A stretch of 64,000 bases of DNA from Dipetalonema caudispina (lineage: Eukaryota; Nematoda; Chromadorea; Rhabditida; Onchocercidae). Location: contig JABVXV010000114.1 in assembly GCA_013365325.1 (NCBI GenBank), positions 62,001 to 126,000 of the forward strand, written 5' to 3'. The stretch's first letter is position 1. Each line of letters starts with the position of its first letter. Position numbers and translations under genes: made by a program. The notes under the pieces were generated by a model that saw only the letters and a list, made by a program, of their open reading frames with translations, was not told the DNA's origin and searched no databases. Positions 1 through 12,424 of the stretch are shown piece after piece.

Positions 1-1
1 C

Positions 2-3000
2 CTATCGCCCAATGAAAACGATGTTGTCAGTGTCTATGCAATTAAATTTAGTGACCGAACAGATTTAATGGAAGGCGCTGTAAGCTGTCGTTCGCTTCTT
101 TCTTAATTAATAGACGTGCTTCGTTCGCAGCTGTTCAATCTTCAAAAATAGCATATCTTCGGTTCTTTAAAGAAGCTTATAATATCACCAAACAAATCAT
201 TTTGTTTCTTCTAACCTTCAGTAAAACATTGGTAACCACATGACTTGTAATTTTTGAATTGATTTGTTTGCAGCTTGTCCGTGAACCAGCAAAGAAAGGA
301 AATTTTTTTTCCATGCATATTAATCTCGATGATTACGTGAAATTCCTAAGAAATGCGGTTGTGTCCAATAAAACAATGTTTATGATCAGTAGAGATCCGC
401 ACGATCATCCTTCCCACAGATTAATCGGTAATGAATATTCTCCTAGTTCCTTTCATTATTCGTGTTTGTCTTCATTGTTACTCTTTTCGGAAAATTTTTG
501 GTATGTTGCTTCAGATGTAGATGCTTCGAGGCAACCTCTGATCTGGAACATTATCTTGTCGATATTGTTTTCACGGGAAAAAAAATTTTAAGGTATCAAA
601 GCAGCCTTGCCAGAATTAATTAAAGACTATGAAGTGAATGCCGAGCGTCTTTCTGTTGAAAAACAGCTACCAGCAGAACAGATCGACTATGCTGCATTGG
701 GATACTTTTCTGATACCGAAGGTTTCCTTCTGTTTGAATTTAATGTGGATTGGTGGATAAAATGTGTTTGGATTTCATTACATTTATCGTAGGTATCTGC
801 GGAATCAGTAGACATAACCAAAGTTATTTTTCCAATCTGAATTTTCTAGAAATTATGAATTCCCAGTTGAATGTTCCATTTTGTGATTCGAAATTGATTT
901 ACGAATGTTTATATACATCTATGGACTGGGTAGAACGGTAGTTTTCGTTTTGATTGGACCGTTTATTTTTATCATTTATATCCTCAAGTTTATCAAGGAC
1001 ATGGACATTCACATAGTTATGGACATAGGCATTCTTATGATCACGAACATTATCATGATCGTGGCATGCATGCAGATTCGCATGAACATATCCAAAATGT
1101 GCAACATACAAGTCAACCTATGGTTCCTTCTTCTGAAACGGCAGTACGTATTTTTTTTTTTCCTGTCGTTTGTTCCGTATATTTCATGGTGAGATCATAA
1201 ACTTTGATTAAAAGAGGCTGTTAGAACAGAAGAAGTGCACCAGCTACCTTTCGTGCACTTGGGTACTGTTTTGCTTTTGGCTTTTCTCATGAAATGATCC
1301 CATGAAATGATTTGTTTTTGGCTTTTTTCATGAAATGGTTTAGAACATATTATAATGAAGTTGCGTATCGAAAGCGGTCTTAAGAGGTTCCCTAAAGTGA
1401 GTGTACTGTGGAATCTAGCTTCATGCTGTTCCGCTACATCAATGTGGAATATGTTGGATCTTTTGAAGCTGTGATGATTTGATCGACAGTATCTTGATGA
1501 CATATGTAAGATGTTTGATTATTTTGTTATTAGTAATTGAAGCATATTTTCCAGGCAGTTCCACCACTTCCAGCAGTGAATGTCTTAACGAATGAACCGC
1601 AGGAGACACCTTCTGGAACGGTCACTTCAGTCCATCAGCAGGAGGTTCAGGACCTACATGATTTTTTTAGCTCGTGAACAGTTGAATTTCTCTAATGTTC
1701 GGAAATTCTATTTAGCAAGTTATGAGCCGGATTTGATTTGCATCATTTGTTTATATGTTGTTGTTTTAGACGCCTGTTTTCGACTCTGAATTCAATGTCG
1801 TACCGGAGATTCCTGTACAGCAAAATTTAATGCAGATTCCTGCTTCTCCTATGTCGATGCCAGATATGAGATCGACCTTGAAAGTTATCCCTGATGTTCC
1901 TGTAGTGTCTAGCCCTTCTTCAGTTGTGGAAGAGACGGCAGCTACGTCCGAAAATCTGCCTCCATCTGGCACAATTGATCTCAATTTCGCAGAGGAAAGC
2001 AATCTTCCACAAACCGAATCATCGCAGGAAAAAACACCGCCGGCTGCAAACATTGAGGACGCGCAGAAATTGTCCACTCAACCTCTTCAACCGCTCTCCA
2101 TGCAGCAAGTTAATATCAAATTATCTTCCCCGCAAGTTTTGACTACTCCTTCATCAATCGAAGTGTTCGAATCCAATCTTTCTCCCGCACCGGATAATAT
2201 ATCGCAAATCAGTTTGTCTCTCTCTTCAGTTGATACAACCTTATCAAGTGTTCCTACTGAAGTCAATGTCCCTTCAACAACTCCCCTCCCTCCCTCGGTA
2301 GTAGCGGTTCCAGGTGGGACACCACCGGTACCAGTAGAGACCGTGTATTCAGATTCTATTCATGTGTCTTCAGTACCATCAGGTTCTCCTCCGATAAAGC
2401 ACTATATTGGTGAATCGGAAGCATCATCTCCAATTGATACCACAGCAGTCCTCACAGGTCACGACGTTTTGCCTGTGTCAGCTTCTCCTTATACTGAACC
2501 AACAATAACCACCTTGCTTGCTTCGCAGTTTGATTCGGTTACAGCACCGTCTGACTTCGGCTCTACAGTGAAAATGGAGTTGGGGCTGGAATCAAAGGAA
2601 AAAAAAATGACAGTTAACTATCCGCTCGAACCATCACCGTTGCCATCTATTACTCCACCGCAAGATTCGAGACGTTCTCATATCGTAAGTCCATCAGCAA
2701 CCGAAGATATTTCACATGATGAACAGGTATGTTAATTACCGAATAGGATATGACATTAAATTTTTGTTCACCCGACATGGATGATGGTTGAAATTTTATT
2801 GGAAACATCCTTTATGTTTTCTAATCTGTGTATCGTTTTACGTTATAATTTTATGTCTTTTTTTAACCAAAGATATTCTGAACTCTTTAAATGTTTAGGA
2901 ACTTCTTTGTTCTAAAGTGTCCGAAAATATTGTTAAATTTTCATCCGAAAATTTTCGAATTGCTCAATTTAAACACTTTTTTTTGTACTATGAGTGAAAG

Positions 3001-6000
3001 CAAGATATTAGAAGAGAATATTTATATTTGAAAGGTCATCAGCCATGTCAGAAAAAATCAGTTGTTAATAGGTGTTTTACTGTAGAATATTGGTGAATGA
3101 TTTTCCAGCAACTTTTCGTTTTATACTATATAAAATCCCATCAATTTTGTTCTATTTTTATTTGAGGAAGCGCAAAGAATTCTTAAAGCAGAAATGAACG
3201 CGGAGCAAGGAAACGCTGATGAACTTGTACAAACAGAGCAAGAAGTGAAAACAGATATTATCGAAAAAGATGGATTAGTATGCTAGTTTATCAATAACTT
3301 AGAGTAAAAGAATGAATCAGGGGTTTTAAAATCCTTTATGCAGATCTCGGTGACCGCTGAGTTATCTGCAATACGGCGGATAAGTTCCCGGTTGAAAGTG
3401 TAAGGTGTATTGTACACTGGGAAGTGGTGATTAAATCTCGGGGGAAATATATGGTGCACTGATGAATTATTGACTGACAGCTCGAATAGCTAGGCAGCAA
3501 TTTATGCCTATTTCTGTCAGTTATCTTTTAATCAAAAATAAGGCAGCAATGCAGTTTTAAAGTTAGAATTATGTAATGCATCGTCATTTGTTTAAATGAT
3601 AGCTGAGGTTTTTTTTTTTGTTTACTCTTCCCTCTTTTGACAGGGCTACTGCATTGTAAAAGGTGAATGTGATAGAGTCTACAACGGTCCTGTAGCTGTT
3701 GAAAACTCAGGGACAGGATATTTGTTTGTGATTGGCAAATGGCTCAGTAAATTGATTGGCATTGTACGGTATATGCTACCATCGCCAATCAGTAATATTG
3801 ATGATGCAGGTACTGTTTGTGTGATTCAGCCTAAATGACGTTTCAAGTGATAAAAACTGTCGTATCTAGAATCATTGATAGAGTAAATAGCGAATGAGAG
3901 TTACCGAAGTTAAATGCTGGGATCCTAAGCTGCATTCAGTAGATGTATCCTTTACTGTTCTTCGTGTTTAATTTTCATTCTTTAAGGTGTAGTTGATTTA
4001 TTGGGATCTGCAAAATCTTTAATTGTATTTTCTGTTTTTTATATCTATTCTTTCGTAGCAATTCTATTAATACCCAATTATCCCTATTATTTGTTCCGCA
4101 AATTTTTTTTCTCTATTATTCTTTTCTTGTGGAACATGACAAACACTGTTCTTTTGTAGGAGTTTTGGTAACGTTTTTTGTTCCTATTTGTTTGTTGATA
4201 CATTTACTGCGGACTCTAGTTTTTGCGGATACTTCTGACCAGGATAATTTTGATCGAAGAATGTTGCATAATGCACTGACGACCATTAGACAACGTGAAG
4301 TCCAGATAAAGGTAAATTGATATGTTTTTGCCACAGCTTTTTCTTCGAAAACCATGGTTTTTTTTTTTTTCCCAGTACGATACTTACTGACCAACATCAC
4401 ATTGTGGAATCAGAGAAGTCGTCAAATTGTTCGTTCGTTGAAATATCAAGCGGTTTTTACGCTTCTACTTGCTGATAGAGACTATGGAGTTGGTTTTGAT
4501 GAAATAATAGTCGTAAAGTCTGTCGTTTATTTTAATCGGATGGTATTTTAGTTGCTGCAAGCTGAAATGGAGAAAGGAAAAAACGCATGGAATACTGAAA
4601 TGGACGAGAAATTCAAAAATTTGCAATCGGAAATGAGTCAGTTGAAAGCCAAGTATGCGTTGTTTTTTTTTTTTTTTTGTTTTTTTTCTTGACGGGTGAA
4701 GAAGAGGACTTGCATTTTGAAGAACATTGTAATAATTTCGCTTTCAGAGTTTTATCGTATAAAAACAGGCTATAGCACTACCTTATAGGTGCCATATGCT
4801 TGAGGAAGAAAATGATAATCTGAAAGCAGAAAAGGATGAGTCGAGTCAAATAGTTGAGAGAGAACGTTTGAAATGCCGACATTTAACAGAGCAAAACAGA
4901 AATCTTGGGGAAAAAAATGAGGTTTTTTTTTTCTTTATGATCGTAGGTATATAACGTCGTAGGTGGTATTTACCAGTGAGTGAAAATTAAATGGCTAAGC
5001 ATAGTTATAAATTTTCATAGAGAGCTAGCTGAGAGAGCTGTCACTAAGATAGCTGGAAGGCTTGTGATCCATACGCATTCTGATTTTTGTCCATCTAACA
5101 GTGCATTTTAAGGAAATATATTTTTAGTTGCTAACGAAGCAATCGTCTGAAATACATACCACCGTGGAAGTGTTGAATGAAGAGAATGAACGTCTGGTTA
5201 ATGATGTTACCAAAAAAAGTGCACAATTAATACGTCTTGAGTCGGAAGCAGATTCACATTTGCTCGAAATTAAAAATTTAAAAGATCAGTTGAAAGTAAG
5301 AATTGGTACCTTATGCTTCTTCTAATAAATTTCCTATTTCTTTGTGTTAATCGGGAAATTCTTCAATGTTAAGGGCTACTCAGTTAAGATTGATTACGAA
5401 TCTTGCAGTGAGGCAATTTATCTTTATTCCAAGAGGCTGCATGACGAAATTGTTTGTTACTTTTCCGTAGTAAGCTGATTCTTCTCATGATGTTGGGGCT
5501 GAAAAAAGCTAAATTTTCCATCATACACTTTTATAGACGTCCTTGTCAGAAAACAAAATATTACGCCAACGTGTGGAAGAACTCCAAAATGAGATTGTTC
5601 AGTTGTCGGAGATTATAAATGAAATACGTGAGTCGGATAATGTTGTTGTCCGTGATCGATCAGCAGCTGCTGAGGCAGAGAATGGTGAACAGATACAGGA
5701 AGATATAAACGGTTAAGTTTCTTTTCGTTGCTTGCTTTTAATTCAGTGGGACGATAAAGTCATTCTAAAGTAGCAGATTAAAATATTCCGAGGACCTGAT
5801 GACGATGTGAAACTATTATTTATAACATTTTATATAACATATTTGGTTCTATATTCAAACACGACCTATATTATTTATCTCAGTGAATCCCTGTTAACGT
5901 TTAGAAGTTGGTGATCTTTTCACCTCTCTAGTTAGTTGAATATACGCATGGATTCAACGAAACAGTTTAGGATAAGCATATGATATGCTTGTATAACGAA

Positions 6001-9000
6001 AGTATAGTTGTCAAGAAACAATGCTAGTGTATGAAATTCTGAGAGTTTGCGTTTTTTTTTTTTTTTTTTTTTTTCTGTGTTCATGGAGTTTGTTTAGCTG
6101 AAAGCGGCTGGTCAGATTTTGATGAATTTGATATAGACAATCCAACAACAACAGAAGTATCAAAAAGACCGAAAAAAAACCATGTAGCGGTTGCACGATT
6201 TTCGTCTGCTGAAATTATGGAAGTCGCGAAACTCAGAGTGCAGTTAAAGACTGTTGAGGCTGATTTAGATCAAGCAAAGTATGCTCAAAAATTAAAATTC
6301 TGCTAAGAACAATCATTGCACTGTGAAGGATCTTGAATGACAAAGGACGTAGCTTCTTTCCCTTTCTACAATCTTTTGGTTATAAGAGTGACATTTTTTT
6401 ACGTTGTAGGTGTCTTCAATATCTGTCTCGCCTCTTCAACGAGTCCTATGAGACGAAACTGAAATTGTAGCCACTTATAACGATATATGAATATACACAA
6501 GTGTTCCCATCTTTGTATGCAACTTGTTGAAGAGTAGCTAATATGGATGTTGTTGAATTTTATATCAGCAGAGTGGTTTTTCCAAATTGTTTTTATTTCC
6601 GACTTTTGTAGAAAACATCGTTGTTTATTTGGAGATTTTGTTGTTTATCATTTATTACATCCACACTGTAGCTGGTTGACCACAGCTCAGTTGTTCTGTG
6701 GAAATGTTTTTCATGCTACCTCGTTAACTTATAATATCGTTAGTAGTCTAATTAGGTTTAATACTCCTCTGGGTGATTTATCTACTGACGCAATATACCC
6801 CTTTTATATTTCATGCAATCACAATTTAGATTGACACTACAAAAGCAGTTAAATGAGCGGGATCATTTGATGCGTAAAGTTGAATTCGCCGAAGCAGAAG
6901 CTGCGAAGCGATTGAAAGAAGTGGAGGCAAAGGAAACAGAAAGGATTGAAGCGCAAAATCAGTTCAAAAGAATTTTAGGAATGGTCGAAGAACGCGTAAA
7001 TTTTTAAGAAAAGCGGACTAAAACAGTAACTGTAATATGTATGTAAACGATTATTTCAACCGTTCTATTTAATTGAAGGAAACAAAATTACGAAGTTCGG
7101 AAGAACTGACAGAAAAATTGCATAATGAGGTGATGAAGTGGCAAGAAGAAGTAAGACGATTGGCGGATCAAAAGAAAATTGTGGAATTTAAATTACTGGT
7201 AATTTAGCTAACTTCATTGATTGAAATTTCTCGACATTTAGCTCTTGGCATGTTTTTTTTGGCTATGTTTTTTGAGACGCTCATCTGACGATAAAGAAGG
7301 AATTCGGGATTAAGTGTGTGCGTTTTTGTTCCATGATTTGTTGCTAAAAGTATGCTGGGTCATTCTTATGTTCTTATGTACCCTTTTTAAAGATCGAGAT
7401 TATTTTGGTAGAAGTAATGTAAGATTTATAGCCTGTAAAGTAGAGGAATAAATGATTTCGAGATGAAGTATCTGAGGAGATCAAATGTTTTCTCGGTTCA
7501 AAATTTTCCGCTTTGTAGGAAGCTGATCAAGAACTGAAACGTTTGAAAGCAGAATATGCCAAATTGGAGACGCGTAATTTTCATGAAATACGTCAGTATA
7601 AACAAACGATAGCAACTCTGCAGCAGCAAGTCTGGAATTTTTGATCGTTTTACTCATCTTTCTTTAATATTTTTTTGAACACTGCTTTGTTTTTAGGTAA
7701 GATGGTCACACGGCAGGCAGGATTATGATATTTTTGAGCAATGTTAGCCTGTTAAGCTTGCCGTTTATTTTTTGGTCGTTGGAATTTCATTCATTTGTTA
7801 GTTTTGGAATCAGTGGAAATGAATAATGAAATTACAGTCACTGGAACAAGTTCATCTGTCAAATCCACCATCAAATATGCTTGATAATGCTAATGTATTG
7901 AATGTCTCGGCATCGTCATCATCAGATCGCGATTATGGTGCATCAGTCATCAGTGGCTTAGTTGCACCACCGTTATTATCCCATGTACGACCTTTATGGG
8001 ATGACGAGCCACCCGAGGTTTGTTTGTACATGAAATTTTGATTATCACTGTTTTAGAGGTAATGAATAGCAGTTTGATGGAAGATGAGTACTTTTATTTA
8101 ACGAACAAAATTGTTTTAAACAGGAGAATTAAAGTGAAAAAAGGGAGGGAAGAGATGAATTGGGGTTTCTGAGTCACAGCCGATGTAAGCTGGTTCTCAT
8201 CGATTTCATCCCTCCTCTACCGTCCTTCCAATAGTTCTATCTGGTTTTTACATAAGCTTTTCTCAAGCTTTAATGTAGCATGAAAGAGAGAATTTGTAAT
8301 CTTCTGCTCGTAAATAGAATTCAGCTTACGTATGGCTTTGTTACAGATTTTTTCATCCCGTGGAGAATTGTCGCTGTTAAAAAAAGTAGATCCTCTGCTA
8401 AGTGATGTGACACCAGAAAATGGTAATATCAGCCACAACAAAGGATCGAAGCCACGACGAAGTATTAGGGAACGAGAGCATAATGTTGGTATAAGCATGG
8501 ATGGTATACAGTCACGTCATAAGAAGGTTGGTTCATTTCATCAGGTTTTATACGTTGAAGTTAGTTGGAAATGTTATAAGATTATTCAATGTATAGACGA
8601 TGATGACTGGATTGCAGAAGTTATAGCTGTAAATGTTATCTCTTGAAAGAGGTTTGTAATATTGTGCGGAAAGAAGCTCACAGTTTAAATAATAAAGCCT
8701 GTATTGCTTGAATAAGTTAAAAAGTTTTACATCTGGATTTCCAAGATTAGGATAATTTTGTTGTAGCTTTTGTTAACCATTGATTTATTTATCTTTTAGA
8801 TGCTTTTTTGGATATGGAAGTTTTTTTTTTCTTTTTTTTTGTATTTTTTTTTTATTTAGGAGGGTAGGAGGATGCGTTCACGTTCACATGGTCGTCATCC
8901 CTTTCACGCGGATTATTTACCAATCCTGGATGTGCCTGGATATCCAGGATCTTCTGTAGATTTTTGTGTCGATGCAATCCTCAATAAACAAAATAGCAAA

Positions 9001-9138
9001 AGTGGTACTCTATATTATTCGTCCGGTGGTTCAAATGATGGTCGTTCGCCTCCTCCGGAAATGGCACTTCTTTCAGGTGTTCCTCCTCCGGGTCCAATGA
9101 TCAAAAAACCAACACCACGACCAAAAAGTTCGTTTTAA
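2..9138 (+). CDS. MIA3: TANGO1/MIA3-like ER-exit cargo receptor (5' partial)
   Basis: Family role (known): TANGO1 sits at ER exit sites, gathers collagen and other bulky cargo on the lumenal side and binds COPII coat on the cytosolic side. Seen here: exons 2-79, 274-427, 593-721, 989-1143, 1555-1644, 1770-2726, 3167-3277, 3344-3397, 3644-3809, 4160-4311, 4555-~4651, ~4788-4921, 5128-5296, ~5538-5711, ~6098-6280, 6830-6995, 7079-7198, 7519-~7630, 7838-8017, 8347-8526 and ~8861-9138 join with compatible phase. The order is: an SH3-like start (VVSVYAIKFSDRTDLMEG), a His-rich stretch, a long Ser/Thr/Pro-rich lumenal part, a membrane segment (VLVTFFVPICLLIHLL, near 4160), a long coiled coil, and a proline-rich tail with PPPEMALLSGVPPPGP. 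This order is the TANGO1/cTAGE5 architecture. The start codon and signal peptide lie left of the window. A generic coiled-coil membrane protein is the alternative, but the combined architecture argues against it. Confidence 0.8.
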
Positions 9139-9448
9139 ATTTGTCTTTCTAATATAGTTTTCTATGTATAAAGTGGAGAATATTTGGCTTTCTGGATTAG
9201 TTTCTGTTTTTTTTATAACTTAGGTCACTGACAGCTTCATCAGTAGTACTCATCATTGTTCTGATACGATATAATCTAAAATAATATGCATTATTTTACC
9301 AATATTTCTTTTTCGAGTCATATATCACAAAGTTTCGGATATGTACCTATAATAAGAAACGCCATACCCCGCACAGAGATCGTTATAAAAAGTTTGTATA
9401 TCTGTATTTCGAAAGATCTTACAAGATTTTATTCGTCTTGTTTTTCAG

Positions 9449-9477
9449 GCAGCATCGAACCACTGGAAAGGCGTTAA
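9449..9477 (+). other. possible alternative last exon of the TANGO1-like gene
   Basis: A TTTTTCAG acceptor precedes nine codons ending SIEPLERR and a stop. A weak donor (GTTCGT) lies inside the last codons of the annotated tail, after PRPK, and leaves phase 1. This exon begins with the matching two bases, so splicing would give PRPKSSIEPLERR instead of PRPKSSF. The donor is poor and the exon could be chance. Confidence 0.3.
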
Positions 9478-12424
9478 AATTATTATCTCGTATGAAGATT
9501 TGTATATCGTGTATCTTCTCCCTTTCATATCTTTCCTAAGGGAAATACTTTTTTTTCTGGTTTTGGAAAAAATCATATCATGACAAAGTAAAAGACAGGC
9601 GTTCTGGGATATGGATAGGACTGTTTTATGTTTATATTTTAATTTTTTAGCTGTTTTGAGACTGTGATCTTTTTTTTTTCTTTATAAAATTTCTGCTGCC
9701 TTCCCAAATATTGTTGTTTTACTGTTGACACAACAGTAACCTTTCCTGTTGTGCTGGTATGAGGATAAAATTACTATACTTTTGTTACACATTGATATCA
9801 CTTGAAGTCCTAGCGTTTTGCTCCATCGATACTTTGTAATGTAGCTCTTTCATTATCCGTCTTTGACTTGTTAAAGTTTTGCATATGTAAAGAATGTTTT
9901 GATCAGTACTTCAATAGTGGAAGCATCCCTACTGATGTCAACTCTTTTAAGAGATCATCTCTTTCCATAGTTGTAGTTGATATGAACATAAAACGTCACC
10001 TATAATCATTAAATAGTTAAAATTAAATTATAGGCGTAGTTTTATGTTTCTCAAATACTCAAATCTGTTGTGCTATAGAGGGAGTGAAACGGTAAGGAAA
10101 GATCAGATTTAAGAAATGATCAATCATCCTGACTATTGATATCCGTATGTCGTATGGAAGTGTGGCATTTTTTCAGCAATAACATTATGGAGAAATTTTT
10201 AGATCACGTCAGAGAAATATTAATGTTCAAGAAAATATCCGTTGATACTGGAACATAACCTTAAGGTAAAATGACACTAGTGCTTTGCAATCCACAGACT
10301 AATCGTGTTGTTTATTCCCATTTGTCTGCATATTCACCGTCTCAAGTCGATAGAATTTTGGAAGCTGTAAAGTAACGTATTTTCTCAAGATTGGAAGAAG
10401 CAAACAAGTTGGCGAAACAATGATATAGCTGACAAAGTTCTCTGTCAATTTTTGAGTTTTTATCATATTTTCTTCGGACTTGTCTTACCTTGCGTATTTT
10501 GATTACCGTATTTGAATCCCAGTAACTTAGAGTAGGCGCTGATTTTGCTACGAAAAAGAGGTCTGTTTAAAGTTAAAGTTCAGTGCTCTTTCATTTCTGC
10601 CCAACAAGTTTGGTGACAATTATCGATTTTCACGCTCGGAAGTTCTGGATTTTTCGGGAGTGTCACGAAATGTTACGTCCTTTCTGTTTTATGCTATAGA
10701 GAAGTTTCAGAGCAGTGTTTAATTTACGATGGATCGCCGTTCAATGTATATATAAGTTTAAAGTTTCCCGTATTCATAAATTCAATTGCACATCTTACTT
10801 TGCTGTCTCATGAAGTTCATATACTTACGTGGTTTCTATCTCAGTGGATACATAGACACACAGGCATTTTTCCTTCATCTCACATGCGAACCTTTGAACC
10901 CATCTGTTAGGGTGTCTACAGATAGAATGTAAATAAATTGTCAGTGAGCGAAGCTGAGACAGTTATATATCCAAGGAAGAAGAAATTTAAGAATGTCTTC
11001 AATGCCATTAAATAGACAGACCAGCTGTAAATCACCTAGCAAAAACTTTTCATGTGAAGACATATTCCACGTATATCTAGAAAGCATTCATCGGTTTCGA
11101 ATTACTGTTGGGTCAGTTGTTGACTTTCCAACATCAAGTAGTTGTTAAGTAAGCCCATATTACAGTTACACGAATTGTTTCAACTAAAATTCTCTTTTAA
11201 AAAACAATTTACAGAGTGATAAGGAGGAGATCGGCCTTCTATTTCCTAATCAAATAAAATATTCGAGAATAGGACTGGATGTTGAAGTTGTAATGATAAA
11301 TTAAATAATATCTGAAAGTGATGATGGGAGTCATACTTGAAATACATTCAGAATTGTATGTAAGGAATTTAATGAATGCACTACGCATCTGTCATTTACT
11401 TCTTATTGTGGCGATACAATTTACCTGTTGACCTGAAACTATTGGTTTTTGCTGAAAATGAGAAAATTCTCGGAAATGAGACAACAACTTTCTATTCGAT
11501 ATAGCTTGCTTGATGCGGATTTGTCATCGCGACATTTAAAATAACTGGAATAATTGGGTTGTGGACAGGACGTTAGTTGGTGCAATTAACAGAATATATG
11601 AGAGCTGTAATCCTCCAGGTCAATTTATGTTTGTGGTCACGTGAAACATCTTCCAGTAAATTGTAAGCAGCTCTGACAATCCGATACTTTCTTTCTGTAC
11701 ATTTGCTAAGAATAGCCAATCGATAACACTGGAGAATTCTCAGGAACTAAACATGGGACTCCACGGTTAAAACCTTCAGGACCTGCCATTTATGATCATT
11801 TTTTTAGATGATTAAGAGCTCGACAGTCCGATATCAATAAATGCTATCATCGCTTTTATCAATGGCAATTTATGTACAGACAATGTGACATCATCATTTC
11901 ATGACATCGTTCACAACTATCAGTGATTTGCATTCAAATAATCACCCTGACCCTGACCCTGATAGATGTCATGAGTTAGCTATTCATTCTCTTTCTATAA
12001 TCATGACAATTTATCAAGTAGAGTAAGGAGTATTAAAGTTGGTTTGCATTCAAGTTGCAAAAGATTTCGTTAAAAAGAAAGGTCAGAGTTCCCTTTTTTC
12101 AATTTATACCCTAATTATTTTCGAACAGCTCCTTCTAAACATTTTCATCATTTCAATTCCCAATGAAATGAAATCCAACTTGTTTCCTTATGTGCTTGTA
12201 CCCATCTTTCAATTAAAATCTTTCTGTTCGAAAAACATTTCAAATTCATTCCATCTTTCGTTTTGTCTCATATTTCAATCTGCTTTACTACAATGTTCAT
12301 TATTAGCCCTACGGGGATAACATTTGAACATTTTGAATGCTATGAGTTATACTATTTGATATATGTGAATGCTTTCAGATCGAAGTCCTCTCACTTTTCT
12401 ATAATTATTGCGATTTTCAATTAC
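9478..12424. other. intergenic, about 2.9 kb, no gene seen
   Basis: No recognisable exon chain was found on either strand. It holds AT-rich sequence with a short direct repeat of CCCTGA (three units, about 11945-11962). It should contain the TANGO1-like 3' UTR and the apyrase promoter, but no specific element can be defined. Open frames just before 12425 lack coding character. Confidence 0.4.

Noticed and set aside
259..591. Unspliced 110-codon frame at the left edge
   Set aside because: Only 274-427 is exon; the rest reads through a good GTAATG donor into an intron of the TANGO1-like gene.
3457..3480. Possible box C/D snoRNA (TGATGA ... CTGA) in a TANGO1-like intron
   Set aside because: The boxes are only about ten bases apart with no closing stem.
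4354..4551. Open frame between two coiled-coil exons
   Set aside because: No coiled-coil character; direct joining of 4311 to 4555 keeps phase and the heptad pattern.
6052..6074. T23 tract
   Set aside because: Ordinary homopolymer typical of this genome and part of an intron near its acceptor; no further structure.
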